Shown here one piece after another: positions 33,934 through 43,000 of a DNA stretch of 64,000 nucleotides (its first letter is position 1; the number at the start of each line of letters is the position of its first letter). Below the pieces are notes generated by a model, which made no database searches, had not been told where the DNA came from, and was given only the letters and a program-made list of their open reading frames with translations. The position numbers and the translations under genes are program-made. Origin of the DNA: Actinoplanes lutulentus (lineage in GTDB: Bacteria; Actinomycetota; Actinomycetes; Mycobacteriales; Micromonosporaceae); assembly GCF_003259845.1 (NCBI RefSeq), contig NZ_QLMJ01000006.1, positions 186,001 through 250,000 on the forward strand. Reading direction: 5' to 3'.

Positions 33934-34587
33934 TCAGTTCGCTCCGGCCGGTGACTCGCCGGTGACCAGGTAGATGACCTGCTCGCCGATGTTCACGGCG
34001 TGGTCGGCGTACCGCTCGTAGAAACGGCCCAGCAGGGCGCCGTCGATCGCGGTCTCCGCGCCGTAAGGCCAGTCGTCGGCCAGCATGATCTTGAACAGAT
34101 GACGCTCGGCGTCGTCGATCGCGTCGTCGTCCTTCTCCAGTTCCGCAGCGAGCGCGACGTTCGGCGCGCCCAGCAGCTTGATGATCTTCTCGGCCATCAG
34201 GTCCGCGACGTCGGCCATCTCCTTGAAGGTCGGCCGCAGCTCGGCCGGCACGGCCGGCGACGGGTGCCGGCGCTTGGCGGTTTTCGCCACGTGCTCGGCC
34301 AGGTCGCCCATCCGCTCCAGATCAGCGGAGATGTGCAGGGTGGTGATCACCCGACGCAGGTCACTCGCGACCGGCGCCTGCCGGGCGATGATGTCCGCCA
34401 CTTTCAGCTCGACCTGCTCGTAGATGGCGTCAACCTCGGCGTCACGCTCGATCACGGCCTCGGCGGCCTTGAGGTCGGCGGTCAGCAGCGCGGTCGTCGC
34501 CTTGCGCAGGGTGGCGCGAACCGACTCTGCCATGGTCACCAAAAGACGGCCCACCTCGACGAGGTCAGCCTGGTACTCCTCGCGCAT
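33934..34587 (-). CDS. phoU: Phosphate signalling protein PhoU
   Basis: PhoU links phosphate transport to the phosphate-sensing kinase. The 217-aa helical protein has two repeats with the metal-binding patterns ERMGDLAEHVAKTAKR and YERYADHAVNIGEQVIYLVTGE. The ATG at 34587 (MREEYQADLVEVG) is the usual start. It is divergent from senX3, so the two probably share a phosphate-responsive control region. Confidence 0.95.
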   Translation of the reverse strand: MREEYQADLVEVGRLLVTMAESVRATLRKATTALLTADLKAAEAVIERDAEVDAIYEQVELKVADIIARQAPVASDLRRVITTLHISADLERMGDLAEHVAKTAKRRHPSPAVPAELRPTFKEMADVADLMAEKIIKLLGAPNVALAAELEKDDDAIDDAERHLFKIMLADDWPYGAETAIDGALLGRFYERYADHAVNIGEQVIYLVTGESPAGAN

Positions 34588-34672
34588 GTCTTGATCCCGG
34601 TGCTCCTCAGGGCCGGCCCGGTTCTCGGGCGGCCGGTGTGCTGCCCAGGTTAGGCGGACCCAGCGGCGCGAA

Positions 34673-34711
34673 CATGAACACTGGTGAACGACGCCAGGCG
34701 TAGTGGTGAAC
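34673..34711. promoter_or_regulatory. Putative PHO-box region between phoU and senX3
   Basis: GGTGAAC occurs at 34683-34689 and 34705-34711, exactly 22 bp apart (two 11-bp periods), with a related ATGAAC at 34674-34679. The complement, GTTCACC, is the core of actinobacterial PhoP/RegX3 direct repeats. Confidence 0.4.
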
Positions 34712-34783
34712 ATTATTGGAAGCGGGCCCGATTCGTACCTTTGGCCCTGTAGCGCAGGTAAACATTGACCCTACGATCGCAGC

Positions 34784-36064
34784 GTGGAATGGAAGTACGT
34801 CGTCGGCCTCGTCCTGGTCACGCTCGCCGTCGGCGTGGGAGCGGGCCTGCTTCTGGCTCGGGTCCGCCGGCAGGCCGAGACGGCCCCGCGTGGGCCGCAG
34901 GAGGGGAGCGCCGCCATCGAACCGGACGATGACCGCCCGGCAGGCAAGAACGGGTTCAAAGGGCTCGGTCGCAAAAGCCTCGATTCGCTGCGGGTGGGTG
35001 TCGTCGTGCTCGATGCGGACGACTACCCCGTGCTGGTGAACCCAGCCGCCCGCGCGATGGGACTGCTGCGGTCGGGAGGAGCGCCGGGCACGATCGCGGC
35101 GCACCCGATCTTGCGTACCCTGGCTGGGCAGGTGCGACGCACAGGCGTGCGTCGCGAAGTGGAGCTGGACCTCCCGCGAGGTCGCGCGGGTGGGGCACAG
35201 GCTCCGCTCGGTGTGCACCTGCGAGCCGTCGCGCTGAACTCGACGCACGTCGCGATCGAGGCTGCCGACGTGACCGAGGCGCACCGGCTGGCGCGGGTCC
35301 GCCGCGACTTCGTGGCCAACGTCAGTCACGAGCTGAAGACCCCGATCGGGGCTCTCCAGCTGCTGGCCGAGGCGCTGCTGGACGCCACCCAGCTGCCCGA
35401 CTCGGCACCCGAGGCGCAGTCCGAGGACCTGCTGGCGGCGCGCCGGTTCGCCGAGCGCATCCATCATGAGTCCGCCCGGATGGGCCGGCTGGTCAGCGAG
35501 CTGCTGGAACTCAGCCGCCTGCAAGGGGCCGAGCCGCTGCCGCAGCCGGAGCCGGTCTCGCTCGACTGGGTGATCGCCGAAGTGGTGGACCGGACCCGGA
35601 CCACGTCCTCGGCCAAGAGCATCGAGGTCGTCGTCGACGGGCCCAAGGGCGCCATGGCGTACGGCAACGACACCCAGATCGCCACGGCGGTCACCAACCT
35701 CGTGGAGAACGCGATCGCGTACTCGGGCGAGGACACCAAGGTCTTGCTCACCATGCGCGAGATCGACGACTGGATCGAGATCGACGTCGCCGACCAGGGC
35801 ATCGGGATCTCGCCTCAGGACGTCGACCGGATCTTCGAACGCTTCTACCGCGCCGATCAGGCACGGTCGCGATCAACCGGTGGCACCGGCCTCGGCCTGG
35901 CCATCGTCAAGCACATCGCCACCAACCACGGCGGCCGTGTCGACGTCACGAGTGCACTCGGCGACGGTTCTACGTTCACCCTGCGCCTACCCGCGCGTCC
36001 CCCTGAAGCCGCTTCGCCGTCACCGACGGCGATTGAGATCGAGTCCGGTGTGGCCGGGCGCTGA
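34784..36064 (+). CDS. senX3: Phosphate-responsive sensor histidine kinase SenX3/PhoR
   Basis: The 426-aa kinase has one clear N-terminal membrane segment (about residues 5-26), a PAS-like region (about 65-165), HisKA His182 (RRDFVANVSHELKTPIGALQLL) and an ATPase domain with NLVENAIAYS, DQGIGISPQDVDRIFERFYR and GGTGLGLAIVKHIA. This closely matches mycobacterial SenX3. GTG start. It lies 29 bp before the cognate regulator gene. Confidence 0.94.
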   Translation: MEWKYVVGLVLVTLAVGVGAGLLLARVRRQAETAPRGPQEGSAAIEPDDDRPAGKNGFKGLGRKSLDSLRVGVVVLDADDYPVLVNPAARAMGLLRSGGAPGTIAAHPILRTLAGQVRRTGVRREVELDLPRGRAGGAQAPLGVHLRAVALNSTHVAIEAADVTEAHRLARVRRDFVANVSHELKTPIGALQLLAEALLDATQLPDSAPEAQSEDLLAARRFAERIHHESARMGRLVSELLELSRLQGAEPLPQPEPVSLDWVIAEVVDRTRTTSSAKSIEVVVDGPKGAMAYGNDTQIATAVTNLVENAIAYSGEDTKVLLTMREIDDWIEIDVADQGIGISPQDVDRIFERFYRADQARSRSTGGTGLGLAIVKHIATNHGGRVDVTSALGDGSTFTLRLPARPPEAASPSPTAIEIESGVAGR

Positions 36065-36093
36065 CCCGGCCACCGACGACGGAAGGAACCACA

Positions 36094-36777
36094 TTGGCCC
36101 GCGTGCTCGTGGTCGAGGACGAGGAGTCGTTCTCCGACGCCCTGTCCTACATGCTGCGCAAGGAGGGTTTCGAGGTGTCGGTCGCTGCGACCGGAACCTC
36201 GGCCCTGACGCAGTTCGACCGGACTGGTGCCGACATCGTGCTGCTCGACCTCATGCTGCCGGAGATGTCCGGCACCGAGGTCTGCCGCCAGCTGCGGCAG
36301 CGTTCGGCCGTTCCGATCATCATGGTCACCGCCCGGGACAGCGAGATCGACAAGGTCGTCGGTCTGGAGATCGGTGCGGACGACTACGTCACCAAGCCGT
36401 ACTCACCCCGTGAGCTGGTCGCCCGGATCCGCGCTGTGCTGCGCAGGCAGGGCACCGAGGCCGCCGAGGTGACCACCCCGACGCTCGCGGCCGGCCCGGT
36501 CCGGATGGACGTGGAACGGCACGTGGTCACCGTCGACGGCGCCGGCGTCCAGCTGCCGCTGAAGGAGTTCGAGCTGCTGGAGCTGCTGCTCCGCAACGCC
36601 GGACGGGTGCTCACCCGAGGCCAGCTGATCGACCGCGTCTGGGGTGCCGATTACGTCGGTGACACGAAGACCCTTGACGTCCACGTGAAGCGGCTGCGCT
36701 CCAAGGTCGAACCCGAGCCGTCGGCACCGCGTTACATCGTCACGGTGCGCGGTCTCGGCTACAAGTTCGAGCCCTGA
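36094..36777 (+). CDS. regX3: Phosphate response regulator RegX3/PhoP
   Basis: An OmpR-family regulator of 227 aa. The receiver domain has the acidic pair VEDEE, phospho-acceptor Asp52 ([11 protein letters not shown]), TARD and Lys in [14 protein letters not shown]. The winged-helix domain shows [25 protein letters not shown] and [13 protein letters not shown]. The start is TTG, with GGAAGGA 7-8 nt upstream. It is convergent with the next gene and overlaps it by 19 bp. Confidence 0.95.
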   Translation: MARVLVVEDEESFSDALSYMLRKEGFEVSVAATGTSALTQFDRTGADIVLLDLMLPEMSGTEVCRQLRQRSAVPIIMVTARDSEIDKVVGLEIGADDYVTKPYSPRELVARIRAVLRRQGTEAAEVTTPTLAAGPVRMDVERHVVTVDGAGVQLPLKEFELLELLLRNAGRVLTRGQLIDRVWGADYVGDTKTLDVHVKRLRSKVEPEPSAPRYIVTVRGLGYKFEP

Positions 36778-37604
36778 TCGGCCGCGCGCGGCGAGGCGGG
36801 CTCACGTCCGCCTCGCTTGCGCGGTGTGCCGGCCGCCTTGGTGGCCGGGTGGATGGCGATCAGGCCGGATTTGAGGCGGGCCGCGCAGAGCTCGGCGAGC
36901 TTGGCGTACGCGACCTCGCCGACCAGCTCAGTCAGCTCCGGTGCGTACGTGATGTACATCGGCTCGGTGCCGACGTGTGCGTCCGGTGCTGACGTGCACC
37001 ACCAGCCGAGGTCGTGGCCGCCCGGCCCCCAGCCGCGGCGGTCGAACTCGGTCAACGTGGACTGCAGGAGTTTCGTCCCGTCGGCCCGCTTGATCCAGTC
37101 CTGTTCCCGGCGGATCGGCAGCTGCCAGCAGACGTCCGGCTTGTATTTCAGCGGGTGTACCCCGTCGCGCAGAGCCTGGGCGTGCAGAGCGCAGCCACCG
37201 CCGGCAGGGAAGTCCTTCTCGTTCAGAAAGACACACGGGCCGTCACTGGATCGGGTGGCTGTACGCCGTGCGGGTTTTGTTCCGTCGACCGAGTCCATCT
37301 CGGTGTAGTTCTTGAAGCCCCGCCGGTAGTGCTGCCAGGTCTCCGGAGTGAGCTTCGCCGCAGCCGATTTGATCCGGTTCTCGTCGTCGGCGTCGGTGAA
37401 GAACGCGCCGTGCGAGCAGCAGCCGTCCTCGGCCCGGCCGGGCACGATGCCACGGCACGCGGAGCCGAAAACGCAGGTCCAGCGGGAGAGCAGCCAGGTC
37501 AGATCGGCTCGGACGAGGTGTTGTTCGTCGGCGGGATCGAGAAACTCGATCCACTCCCGAGGGAAGTCGAGGGAGACCTCGGCGGGAGGCTGCGAGCGGC
37601 TCAT
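36759..37604 (-). CDS. Cysteine-rich protein, DUF3109/YkgJ-like
   Basis: A 281-aa protein with clustered cysteines: [45 protein letters not shown], then [13 protein letters not shown]. The spacing resembles proteins thought to bind an Fe-S cluster or zinc (YkgJ/DUF3109 type), but I do not recall a defined function. No signal peptide. It is divergent from the isomerase gene, and its 3' end overlaps regX3. Confidence 0.6.
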   Translation of the reverse strand: MSRSQPPAEVSLDFPREWIEFLDPADEQHLVRADLTWLLSRWTCVFGSACRGIVPGRAEDGCCSHGAFFTDADDENRIKSAAAKLTPETWQHYRRGFKNYTEMDSVDGTKPARRTATRSSDGPCVFLNEKDFPAGGGCALHAQALRDGVHPLKYKPDVCWQLPIRREQDWIKRADGTKLLQSTLTEFDRRGWGPGGHDLGWWCTSAPDAHVGTEPMYITYAPELTELVGEVAYAKLAELCAARLKSGLIAIHPATKAAGTPRKRGGREPASPRAADQGSNL

Positions 37605-37688
37605 CCGGCTCAGCGTACGCCCACCAGTGGATCATGACCGTTTAGAGCTGATATATCCGGGCGTGCCGGGCGCGGCTACGCTTGGGGC

Positions 37689-38501
37689 GTGAGTTCCCGC
37701 GTTCCTGTGCTTCTCTCCAGCTCTTCAGTCTTCCCGGAGCCGACCGCTGCCGCCTTCGAGATGGCGGCCACCGTGGGCTACGACGGCCTTGAGGTCATGG
37801 TGTGGACCGACGCCGTCAGCCAGGACTCCGGCGCCCTGAAGGGATTGGCCGACCACTACGACGTCCCGGTGCTCTCCGTCCACGCACCCTGCCTGCTGGT
37901 CACCCAGCGGGTCTGGAGCTCGGACCCGTGGGAGCGGCTCAGCCGGGCGGCCCAGCTCGCCGAGACGCTCGGCGCCCCCACCGTGGTGGTGCACCCGCCG
38001 TTCAGCTGGCAGCGCGATTACGCCAAGAACTTCGCGGAGGGCCTTGCCAAGGTGCGCGGCCGGCACCCCGACCTCTCCTTCGCCGTGGAGAACATGTTCC
38101 CGGTGAAGATGGCGGGTCGCTGGTTCGTGCCCTACACCCCGGGCTGGGACCCGACCGAGACCGGCTTCGACGCGTACACGCTGGATCTCTCGCACTGCGC
38201 GGCGTCCCGGATCGACGCGCTGGAGATGGCCGACAAGATGGGCTCCGCCCTGCGGCACGTGCACCTCGGCGACGGCACCGGTGAGGGCCGCGACGAGCAC
38301 CTCGTGCCGGGCCGGGGCAACCAGCCGTGCGCCGAGCTGCTCCAGTCGCTGGCCGGCCGCGGTTTCACCGGCTCGGTGGCGCTGGAGATCAATACTCGTA
38401 AGGCGTCCAGCCGGGCGGCCCGCGAGGCCGACCTGCGGGAGTCCCTGGAGTTCGCTCGCCGTTACCTCGCCCCCGCCGAAACGGCGATCACGCCGGCGTG
38501 A
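37689..38501 (+). CDS. Sugar phosphate isomerase/epimerase (xylose isomerase-like TIM barrel)
   Basis: A 270-aa TIM-barrel protein of the AP-endonuclease-2/xylose isomerase-like superfamily. Motifs visible are GYDGLEVMVWTD, VLSVHAPCLL, VVVHPPFSWQ, FAVENMF, LDLSHCA, HVHLGDG and VALEINTR, the metal-ligand-bearing strand ends. The substrate is unknown. It corresponds in position to Rv0498 in mycobacteria. GTG start. Confidence 0.85.
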   Translation: MSSRVPVLLSSSSVFPEPTAAAFEMAATVGYDGLEVMVWTDAVSQDSGALKGLADHYDVPVLSVHAPCLLVTQRVWSSDPWERLSRAAQLAETLGAPTVVVHPPFSWQRDYAKNFAEGLAKVRGRHPDLSFAVENMFPVKMAGRWFVPYTPGWDPTETGFDAYTLDLSHCAASRIDALEMADKMGSALRHVHLGDGTGEGRDEHLVPGRGNQPCAELLQSLAGRGFTGSVALEINTRKASSRAAREADLRESLEFARRYLAPAETAITPA

Positions 38502-39024
38502 GGCTGGCCGCCCGCTTGCGGGCGCGGTGCGCGGCCACGTGCGAGCGGGTCGCGCAGCGCTCCGAGCAGAACCGGCGGCAGTTGTTCGACGACGTGTCCA
38601 GATAGACGTTGCCGCAGCGCTCGTCGGCGCAGATGCCGAACCGGACGCTGCCGTACTCGCAGAGCCACACGGCCAGGCCCCACGCCGCGCCCGCGAGGTA
38701 TTCCGCGCTGACCGAGGAGCCGCGGCTGGTCACGTGCATGTGCCAGTCGCTCGCCTCGTGCCCGGAGATGCGTGGCTGCACCGGGTACGCCTCGAGGAGG
38801 GTGTTCAGCTCGCGCACCGCCTCGGCGTCGCGGCCGGTCGTGCCGTACTCGAAGACCTCGCGCAGGCGCCGCTGGGCGCGGCGGAACGCGACGACGTCTT
38901 TCTCGGCGACCTGATCCCGCATGTATGCCTGCTCGCCGGAGAACAGGGCCCGCAACCCGGCGAGATCGTCCAGTCCGGCGTTGACGAGGTCGACTGCCGT
39001 CCGGGCGTACGCATCGAAGTTCAC
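38488..39024 (-). CDS. CGNR zinc-finger protein with ABATE domain
   Basis: The 178-aa protein has an N-terminal helical ABATE-type region (NFDAYARTAVDLVNAGL) and a C-terminal CGNR zinc finger: CADERCGNVYLDTSSNNCRRFCSERCATRSHVAAHRARKR. Such proteins are predicted stress-related transcription regulators. I chose the GTG at 39024; the upstream frame is the shadow of proline dehydrogenase. It is convergent with the isomerase gene, overlapping by 14 bp. Confidence 0.88.
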   Translation of the reverse strand: MNFDAYARTAVDLVNAGLDDLAGLRALFSGEQAYMRDQVAEKDVVAFRRAQRRLREVFEYGTTGRDAEAVRELNTLLEAYPVQPRISGHEASDWHMHVTSRGSSVSAEYLAGAAWGLAVWLCEYGSVRFGICADERCGNVYLDTSSNNCRRFCSERCATRSHVAAHRARKRAASLTPA

Positions 39025-39111
39025 CCGACAACGGTAGCGGGACGTTGCCGGGTAGGGCATGTATGAAGCGCGGCGGGGTTTGCGGACTCCTCCGGAGGTT
39101 ACCCTCGGCAC

Positions 39112-40032
39112 ATGCTCCGTTCCCTCTTTATCGCCGCCGCCGGCTCCTCCCGGCTCGAGCGTCTGGTCGAGTCCGCCCCGGTCAGCAAGGGCCTCGCGCG
39201 GCGGTTCGTCGCCGGCAGCAGCGCCGATGAGGCCCTGCGGGTGAGCAGGGAGCTCGCCGACGACGGCCTGGCCGTCACTCTCGATCATCTGGTCGAGGAC
39301 ACCCGGACCATCGAGCAGGCGGTGACGGTGCGCGACGAGTACGTCTCGTTGCTCGGCCGGCTGCGGGACTCGGGTCTGACGCCGGCGGCCGAGGTGAGCG
39401 TGAAGCTGTCGGCGCTGGGTCAGCGGATCGACGAGAAGCTCGCGCGCGAGCACGCGCACGCGATCTGCGCCGCTGCCGCCGAGGCGGGCACCAGCGTGAC
39501 GCTGGACGCCGAGGACCACACCACCACGGACGCGACGCTGGAGACGCTCCTGGCGCTGCGGGAGGAGTTCCCGAACACCGGGGCGGTGCTTCAGGCGCAC
39601 CTGCGGCGTACCGAGGGGGACTGCCGGGAGCTGTCGACGGCCAAGTCGCGGGTCCGGCTCTGCAAGGGTGCGTATTCCGAGCCGGAGTCGGTGGCGTTCC
39701 AGTCGGCGCTCGACGTCGACAAGTCGTTCGTGCGCTGCCTGAACATCCTGATGTCCGGTGAGGGTTACCCGATGGTCGCGACGCACGACCCGCGGCTCAT
39801 CGCGATCGGCGAGGACCGGGCCCGCTGGTTCGACCGCTCCACCGGGGAGTACGAGTTCCAGCTCCTCTACGGCGTACGCCCGGACGAGCAGGCGCGCCTG
39901 GCCGCCGGCGGGCACACCGTGCGGGTCTACCTGCCGTACGGAGAGCAGTGGTACGGGTACCTGATGCGCCGGATCGCCGAGCGCCCGGCCGGGATGGGCT
40001 TCGTCGCGAAGGTCGTAACCTCCCGGAAGTAA
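39112..40032 (+). CDS. Proline dehydrogenase (monofunctional)
   Basis: Oxidises proline to pyrroline-5-carboxylate with FAD. The 306-aa TIM-barrel protein shows EVSVKLSALGQRID, VTLDAEDHTTTDATL, GAVLQAHLRRTEGDC, RLCKGAYSEPESVAF, MVATHDPRLI, YEFQLLYGVRPDEQ and RVYLPYGEQWYGYLMRRIAERPA, all family motifs. The pyrroline dehydrogenase domain of large PutA proteins is absent. Mycobacteria have proC at this position in the conserved block. Confidence 0.95.
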   Translation: MLRSLFIAAAGSSRLERLVESAPVSKGLARRFVAGSSADEALRVSRELADDGLAVTLDHLVEDTRTIEQAVTVRDEYVSLLGRLRDSGLTPAAEVSVKLSALGQRIDEKLAREHAHAICAAAAEAGTSVTLDAEDHTTTDATLETLLALREEFPNTGAVLQAHLRRTEGDCRELSTAKSRVRLCKGAYSEPESVAFQSALDVDKSFVRCLNILMSGEGYPMVATHDPRLIAIGEDRARWFDRSTGEYEFQLLYGVRPDEQARLAAGGHTVRVYLPYGEQWYGYLMRRIAERPAGMGFVAKVVTSRK

Positions 40033-40177
40033 CTCAATAGGGTCAAAACTTCGCAGATCTGGCGTGTCGGGCTTGACTTTTTGTGGGCATTTCACGGAAC
40101 GCATCGCGTTGGTCACAGCAGTATCGATACCGTTCTGATGACACGCACGTGCCTGCGAAAGGATCGGTGCGAACGAG

Positions 40178-40390
40178 ATGACGGGTCCAGCCCAGACCGA
40201 GGAACGACTCTCGGAGGTACGGTTCCTGACGGTGGCAGAGGTGGCCGCACTGATGCGGGTCTCCAAGATGACCGTCTACCGGCTCGTGCACGGCGGTGAC
40301 CTCACCGCGGTCCGGGTCGGCCGCTCGTTCCGCGTGCCCGAGCACGCGGTACACGAATATCTTCGCGGCGCCTTCTCACAGAGCGCCTGA
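40178..40390 (+). CDS. Small helix-turn-helix DNA-binding protein (BldC/excisionase-like)
   Basis: A 70-aa protein that is almost entirely a MerR-type winged [50 protein letters not shown]. It matches the short actinobacterial protein encoded by Rv0500A, next to bS22. ACGAG precedes the ATG. The 145 bp upstream contains TTGACT at about 40074, a possible -35. Confidence 0.9.
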   Translation: MTGPAQTEERLSEVRFLTVAEVAALMRVSKMTVYRLVHGGDLTAVRVGRSFRVPEHAVHEYLRGAFSQSA

Positions 40391-40577
40391 CGACGGTCGC
40401 CCCGGCGCCAGACCGGGGTCGTGTTGGCCCGGTGCGACCGTCCCGGTACGCTGGAGCGGTTGGTTCCCGGTTCGCGCGCCGATCGTGGCGCAGCAGGCCC
40501 GGGCGCCCGTCCAGTCCGGAGCCGGTCGTGCCCTCGGGTTCTGCCGGTCCATCACATGGTTTCGAGAGGCTTTTCGT

Positions 40578-40679
40578 ATGGGCTCCGTGGTCAAGAAGCG
40601 CCGCAAGCGTATGGCGAAGAAGAAGCACCGCAAGCTGCTGCGCAAGACCCGCGTCCAGCGTCGCCGTCTCGGCAAGTGA
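40578..40679 (+). CDS. 30S ribosomal protein bS22
   Basis: A 33-residue, Lys/Arg-rich peptide beginning [20 protein letters not shown] and ending RVQRRRLGK. It is nearly identical to the AURKAIP1/COX24-like mycobacterial protein now called bS22. It is easily missed because it is so short. The ATG at 40578 follows GAGAGG. It lies between the HTH gene and the epimerase gene, as in mycobacteria. Confidence 0.93.
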   Translation: MGSVVKKRRKRMAKKKHRKLLRKTRVQRRRLGK

Positions 40680-40760
40680 CGGACGGCCGGGTGCATCACC
40701 CGGCCTGAGCCGTCGCTTGCCTCGACAGAGGATCCCGACAACGCATCGAGAGGTGCGCCC

Positions 40761-41897
40761 GTGGTGACCTCACCGCCCCGCGTCGTCGTGGTCACCGGAG
40801 TCAGCCGTTACATCGGCGCTCGGGTGGCCGCACGCCTCGCCGCTGACCCACGGATCGATCGTGTCGTCGGCCTGGATCCGCACGACCCGCCGGCCGGCCT
40901 TCTGGGCCTGCTGGAGGGCGTGGAACGGATCCGGGCCGATGCTCGCGCGGCCACCGAGGCCATCGCCGAGCTCGACGCCGAGGCCGTCGTCCACCTGGCT
41001 GTGACCAGCGTGCCCGACGTCCAGCACGGCGGTCGTGCCGCGATGAAGGAACAGAACGTCATCGGTACCATGCAGGTGCTCGCGGCCGCTCAGGGCGCGC
41101 CGGGCCTGCGCAAGCTGGTGGTGCGTTCGTCCACGGCCGCGTACGGCGCATCGTTCCGTGACCCGGCGGTCTTCACCGAGGACACCGAGCCTCGTGCCGT
41201 GCCTCGTGGGCCGTTCGCCCGCGACATCCTCGACATCGAGGGGTACGTCCGCGGTTTCCGCCGGCGCCGTTCCGAGGTCGCCGCTACTGTGCTGCGCTTC
41301 GCCCCCATGATCAGCTCGACGGCCGAGACCTCGCTGACCAGATACTTCGCCCAGCCGGTCGTGCCGACCGTGCTCGGCCGCGACGCGCGCCTCCAGTTCG
41401 TGCACGTCGAGGACGCGCTCGAAATCCTGCACCGCTCGGTGGTCGAGGACCACCCCGGCACGTTCAACGTGGCCGGTGCCGGTGTCCTGATGCTCGCGCA
41501 GGCGGTCCGCCGGGCCGGCCGGGTCTCCCTGCCGCTGCCCGAGTCCGCGCTCTCCACCGGTGCGGCCCTGCTCCGCAATCTCGGCGTCGAGCAGATCGGC
41601 CTGGACCAGATCGACCTCTTCGTGCACGGTCGGGTGGTGGACACCTCCCGCCTGATCCGTGAGTTCGACTTCACCCCGCGTACCACCGCGGAAGCGTTCG
41701 ACGAGTTCATCAAGGCGCACGTGGCCGGCTCGACGATCACCGCTGACCGGTTGGCCGCCGCTGAGCAGGCGATCCTGGACGGCATCCGCCGGGTCCGGGC
41801 CGCCGCTTCCCCGGCACCGGCCGGCGTTGCTGAGCCCGCATCCGTCCCTGCCGGTCACACCTCGGCAGGAGTGCGGGCGGGAAGCGACCGATCGTGA
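40761..41897 (+). CDS. NAD-dependent epimerase/dehydratase (GalE2-like)
   Basis: A 378-aa extended SDR protein with a Rossmann start (VVVVTGVSRYIGARVAARLAAD), HLAVTSVP and VRSSTAAYGAS. The catalytic Tyr-x3-Lys is not evident: FARDILDIEGYVRGF occupies the expected place. It corresponds in position to galE2 (Rv0501). Its C-terminus is extended and Ala/Pro-rich. GTG start after GAGAGG; it overlaps the next gene by 4 bp. Confidence 0.8.
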   Translation: MVTSPPRVVVVTGVSRYIGARVAARLAADPRIDRVVGLDPHDPPAGLLGLLEGVERIRADARAATEAIAELDAEAVVHLAVTSVPDVQHGGRAAMKEQNVIGTMQVLAAAQGAPGLRKLVVRSSTAAYGASFRDPAVFTEDTEPRAVPRGPFARDILDIEGYVRGFRRRRSEVAATVLRFAPMISSTAETSLTRYFAQPVVPTVLGRDARLQFVHVEDALEILHRSVVEDHPGTFNVAGAGVLMLAQAVRRAGRVSLPLPESALSTGAALLRNLGVEQIGLDQIDLFVHGRVVDTSRLIREFDFTPRTTAEAFDEFIKAHVAGSTITADRLAAAEQAILDGIRRVRAAASPAPAGVAEPASVPAGHTSAGVRAGSDRS

Positions 41898-42871
41898 GCC
41901 AGGATGAGTACCGTCGTGATCTGCTGCCCGGGCACGCCGACTTCCAGCTGCCCACGCCCGCACCGGCGCAGCGGGTGAACGGGAACCGGCCGATCCCGGA
42001 GAAACCCGTCGAGCCTGCCGTCGCGGCACCGGACGTGTGGGACCAGCGGGTCGCGGACGGCCTGGCCTTCCTGCGCCGCCGGCTCTCCGGGGCATACGAG
42101 GTGGACGAGTTCGGCTTCGACCCGGAACTGACCGACGCGGTGTTCCAGCCGATCCTGAAACTGCTGTACCGCGACTGGTTCCGTACCGAAGTCCTCGGCA
42201 TCGAGAACGTGCCGTCCGACGGCGGCGGCCTGGTGGTCGGCAACCACTCCGGCACGATCGCGCTGGACGCCCTGATGCTCACCGTCGCGATGCGCGACAA
42301 GCACCCGAAACAACGGCACCTACGCCTGCTCGGCGCTGACCTGGTGTTCCGCATGCCGCTGATGAGCGAACTGGCCCGCGCGGCCGGTGCCACGGTGGCC
42401 TGCAACCCGGACGCCGAGCGGCTGATGACCAGCGGCCAGCTGGTCGGTGTCTTCCCCGAGGGCTTCAAGGGCATCGGAAAGCGCTTCTCCGAGCGCTACA
42501 AGCTCCAGCGTTTCGGTCGCGGCGGGTTCGTCTCGGCCGCGCTGCGCACCGGTACGCCGATCGTCCCGGTCGCGATCGTCGGGGCCGAGGAGACGTACCC
42601 GATCCTGGCCGACCTGAAGCCGCTGGCCCGGTTGCTGGGTGTGCCGTACTTCCCGGTGACGCCGACCTTCCCGCATCTGGGCCCGCTGGGTCTGGTGCCG
42701 CTGCCGAGCAAGTGGCTGATCCAGTTCTGCCCGCCGATCCCGACCGCGCATCTGACCGAGTTCGCCGACGACCCGCTGGTCGTCTACAACCTGGCGGACC
42801 AGGTACGGGAAACGATTCAGGCGACCCTGCACGAGCTGCTGGAGAAGCGCCCGGACGCGTTCGGTCCGTGA
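41894..42871 (+). CDS. Lysophospholipid acyltransferase family protein (PlsC-like)
   Basis: A 325-aa acyltransferase with the H-x4-D motif in VGNHSGTIALD and the second motif FPEGFKGIGKRFSERYKLQRFGRGGF, then GTPIVPVAIVGAEE. It would transfer acyl groups to a phospholipid or glycolipid acceptor at the membrane. It corresponds to Rv0502. GTG start overlapping the epimerase stop. Confidence 0.88.
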   Translation: MSQDEYRRDLLPGHADFQLPTPAPAQRVNGNRPIPEKPVEPAVAAPDVWDQRVADGLAFLRRRLSGAYEVDEFGFDPELTDAVFQPILKLLYRDWFRTEVLGIENVPSDGGGLVVGNHSGTIALDALMLTVAMRDKHPKQRHLRLLGADLVFRMPLMSELARAAGATVACNPDAERLMTSGQLVGVFPEGFKGIGKRFSERYKLQRFGRGGFVSAALRTGTPIVPVAIVGAEETYPILADLKPLARLLGVPYFPVTPTFPHLGPLGLVPLPSKWLIQFCPPIPTAHLTEFADDPLVVYNLADQVRETIQATLHELLEKRPDAFGP

Positions 42872-42876
42872 CCACT

Positions 42877-42902
42877 CAGTGACTGATTGTCGCCAGTCAC
42901 TG
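42877..42902. other. 8-bp inverted repeat after the acyltransferase gene
   Basis: CAGTGACT and AGTCACTG (42877-42884, 42895-42902) flank a 10-nt centre just after the stop codon. Possibly an mRNA 3' hairpin, or a protein-binding palindrome. Confidence 0.4.
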
Positions 42903-42937
42903 GAATGAATCGCCCGGACCGTCCTATAGTGACGACT

Positions 42938-42980
42938 GAGGGGCGGCCCCGAAGTCTCGCGACTTTCGGCACCGCCCCTC
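42938..42980. terminator. Terminator between acyltransferase and DUF5667 genes
   Basis: A long imperfect stem (GAGGGGCGG with CCGCCCCTC outside, CCGAAGTC with GACTTTCGG inside) spans 42938-42980 between convergent genes. Confidence 0.75.
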
Positions 42981-43000
42981 GCCATCGTCTGGCGTGTTAC

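Noticed and set aside
39025..40266. Long upstream extension of the CGNR protein on the minus strand
   Set aside because: It is antisense to proline dehydrogenase and Arg-rich. The GTG at 39024 gives a normal-sized CGNR protein.
42877..42902. BldD-like palindrome
   Set aside because: It lies between two convergent gene ends, an unlikely place for a repressor site. I listed it only as an inverted repeat.
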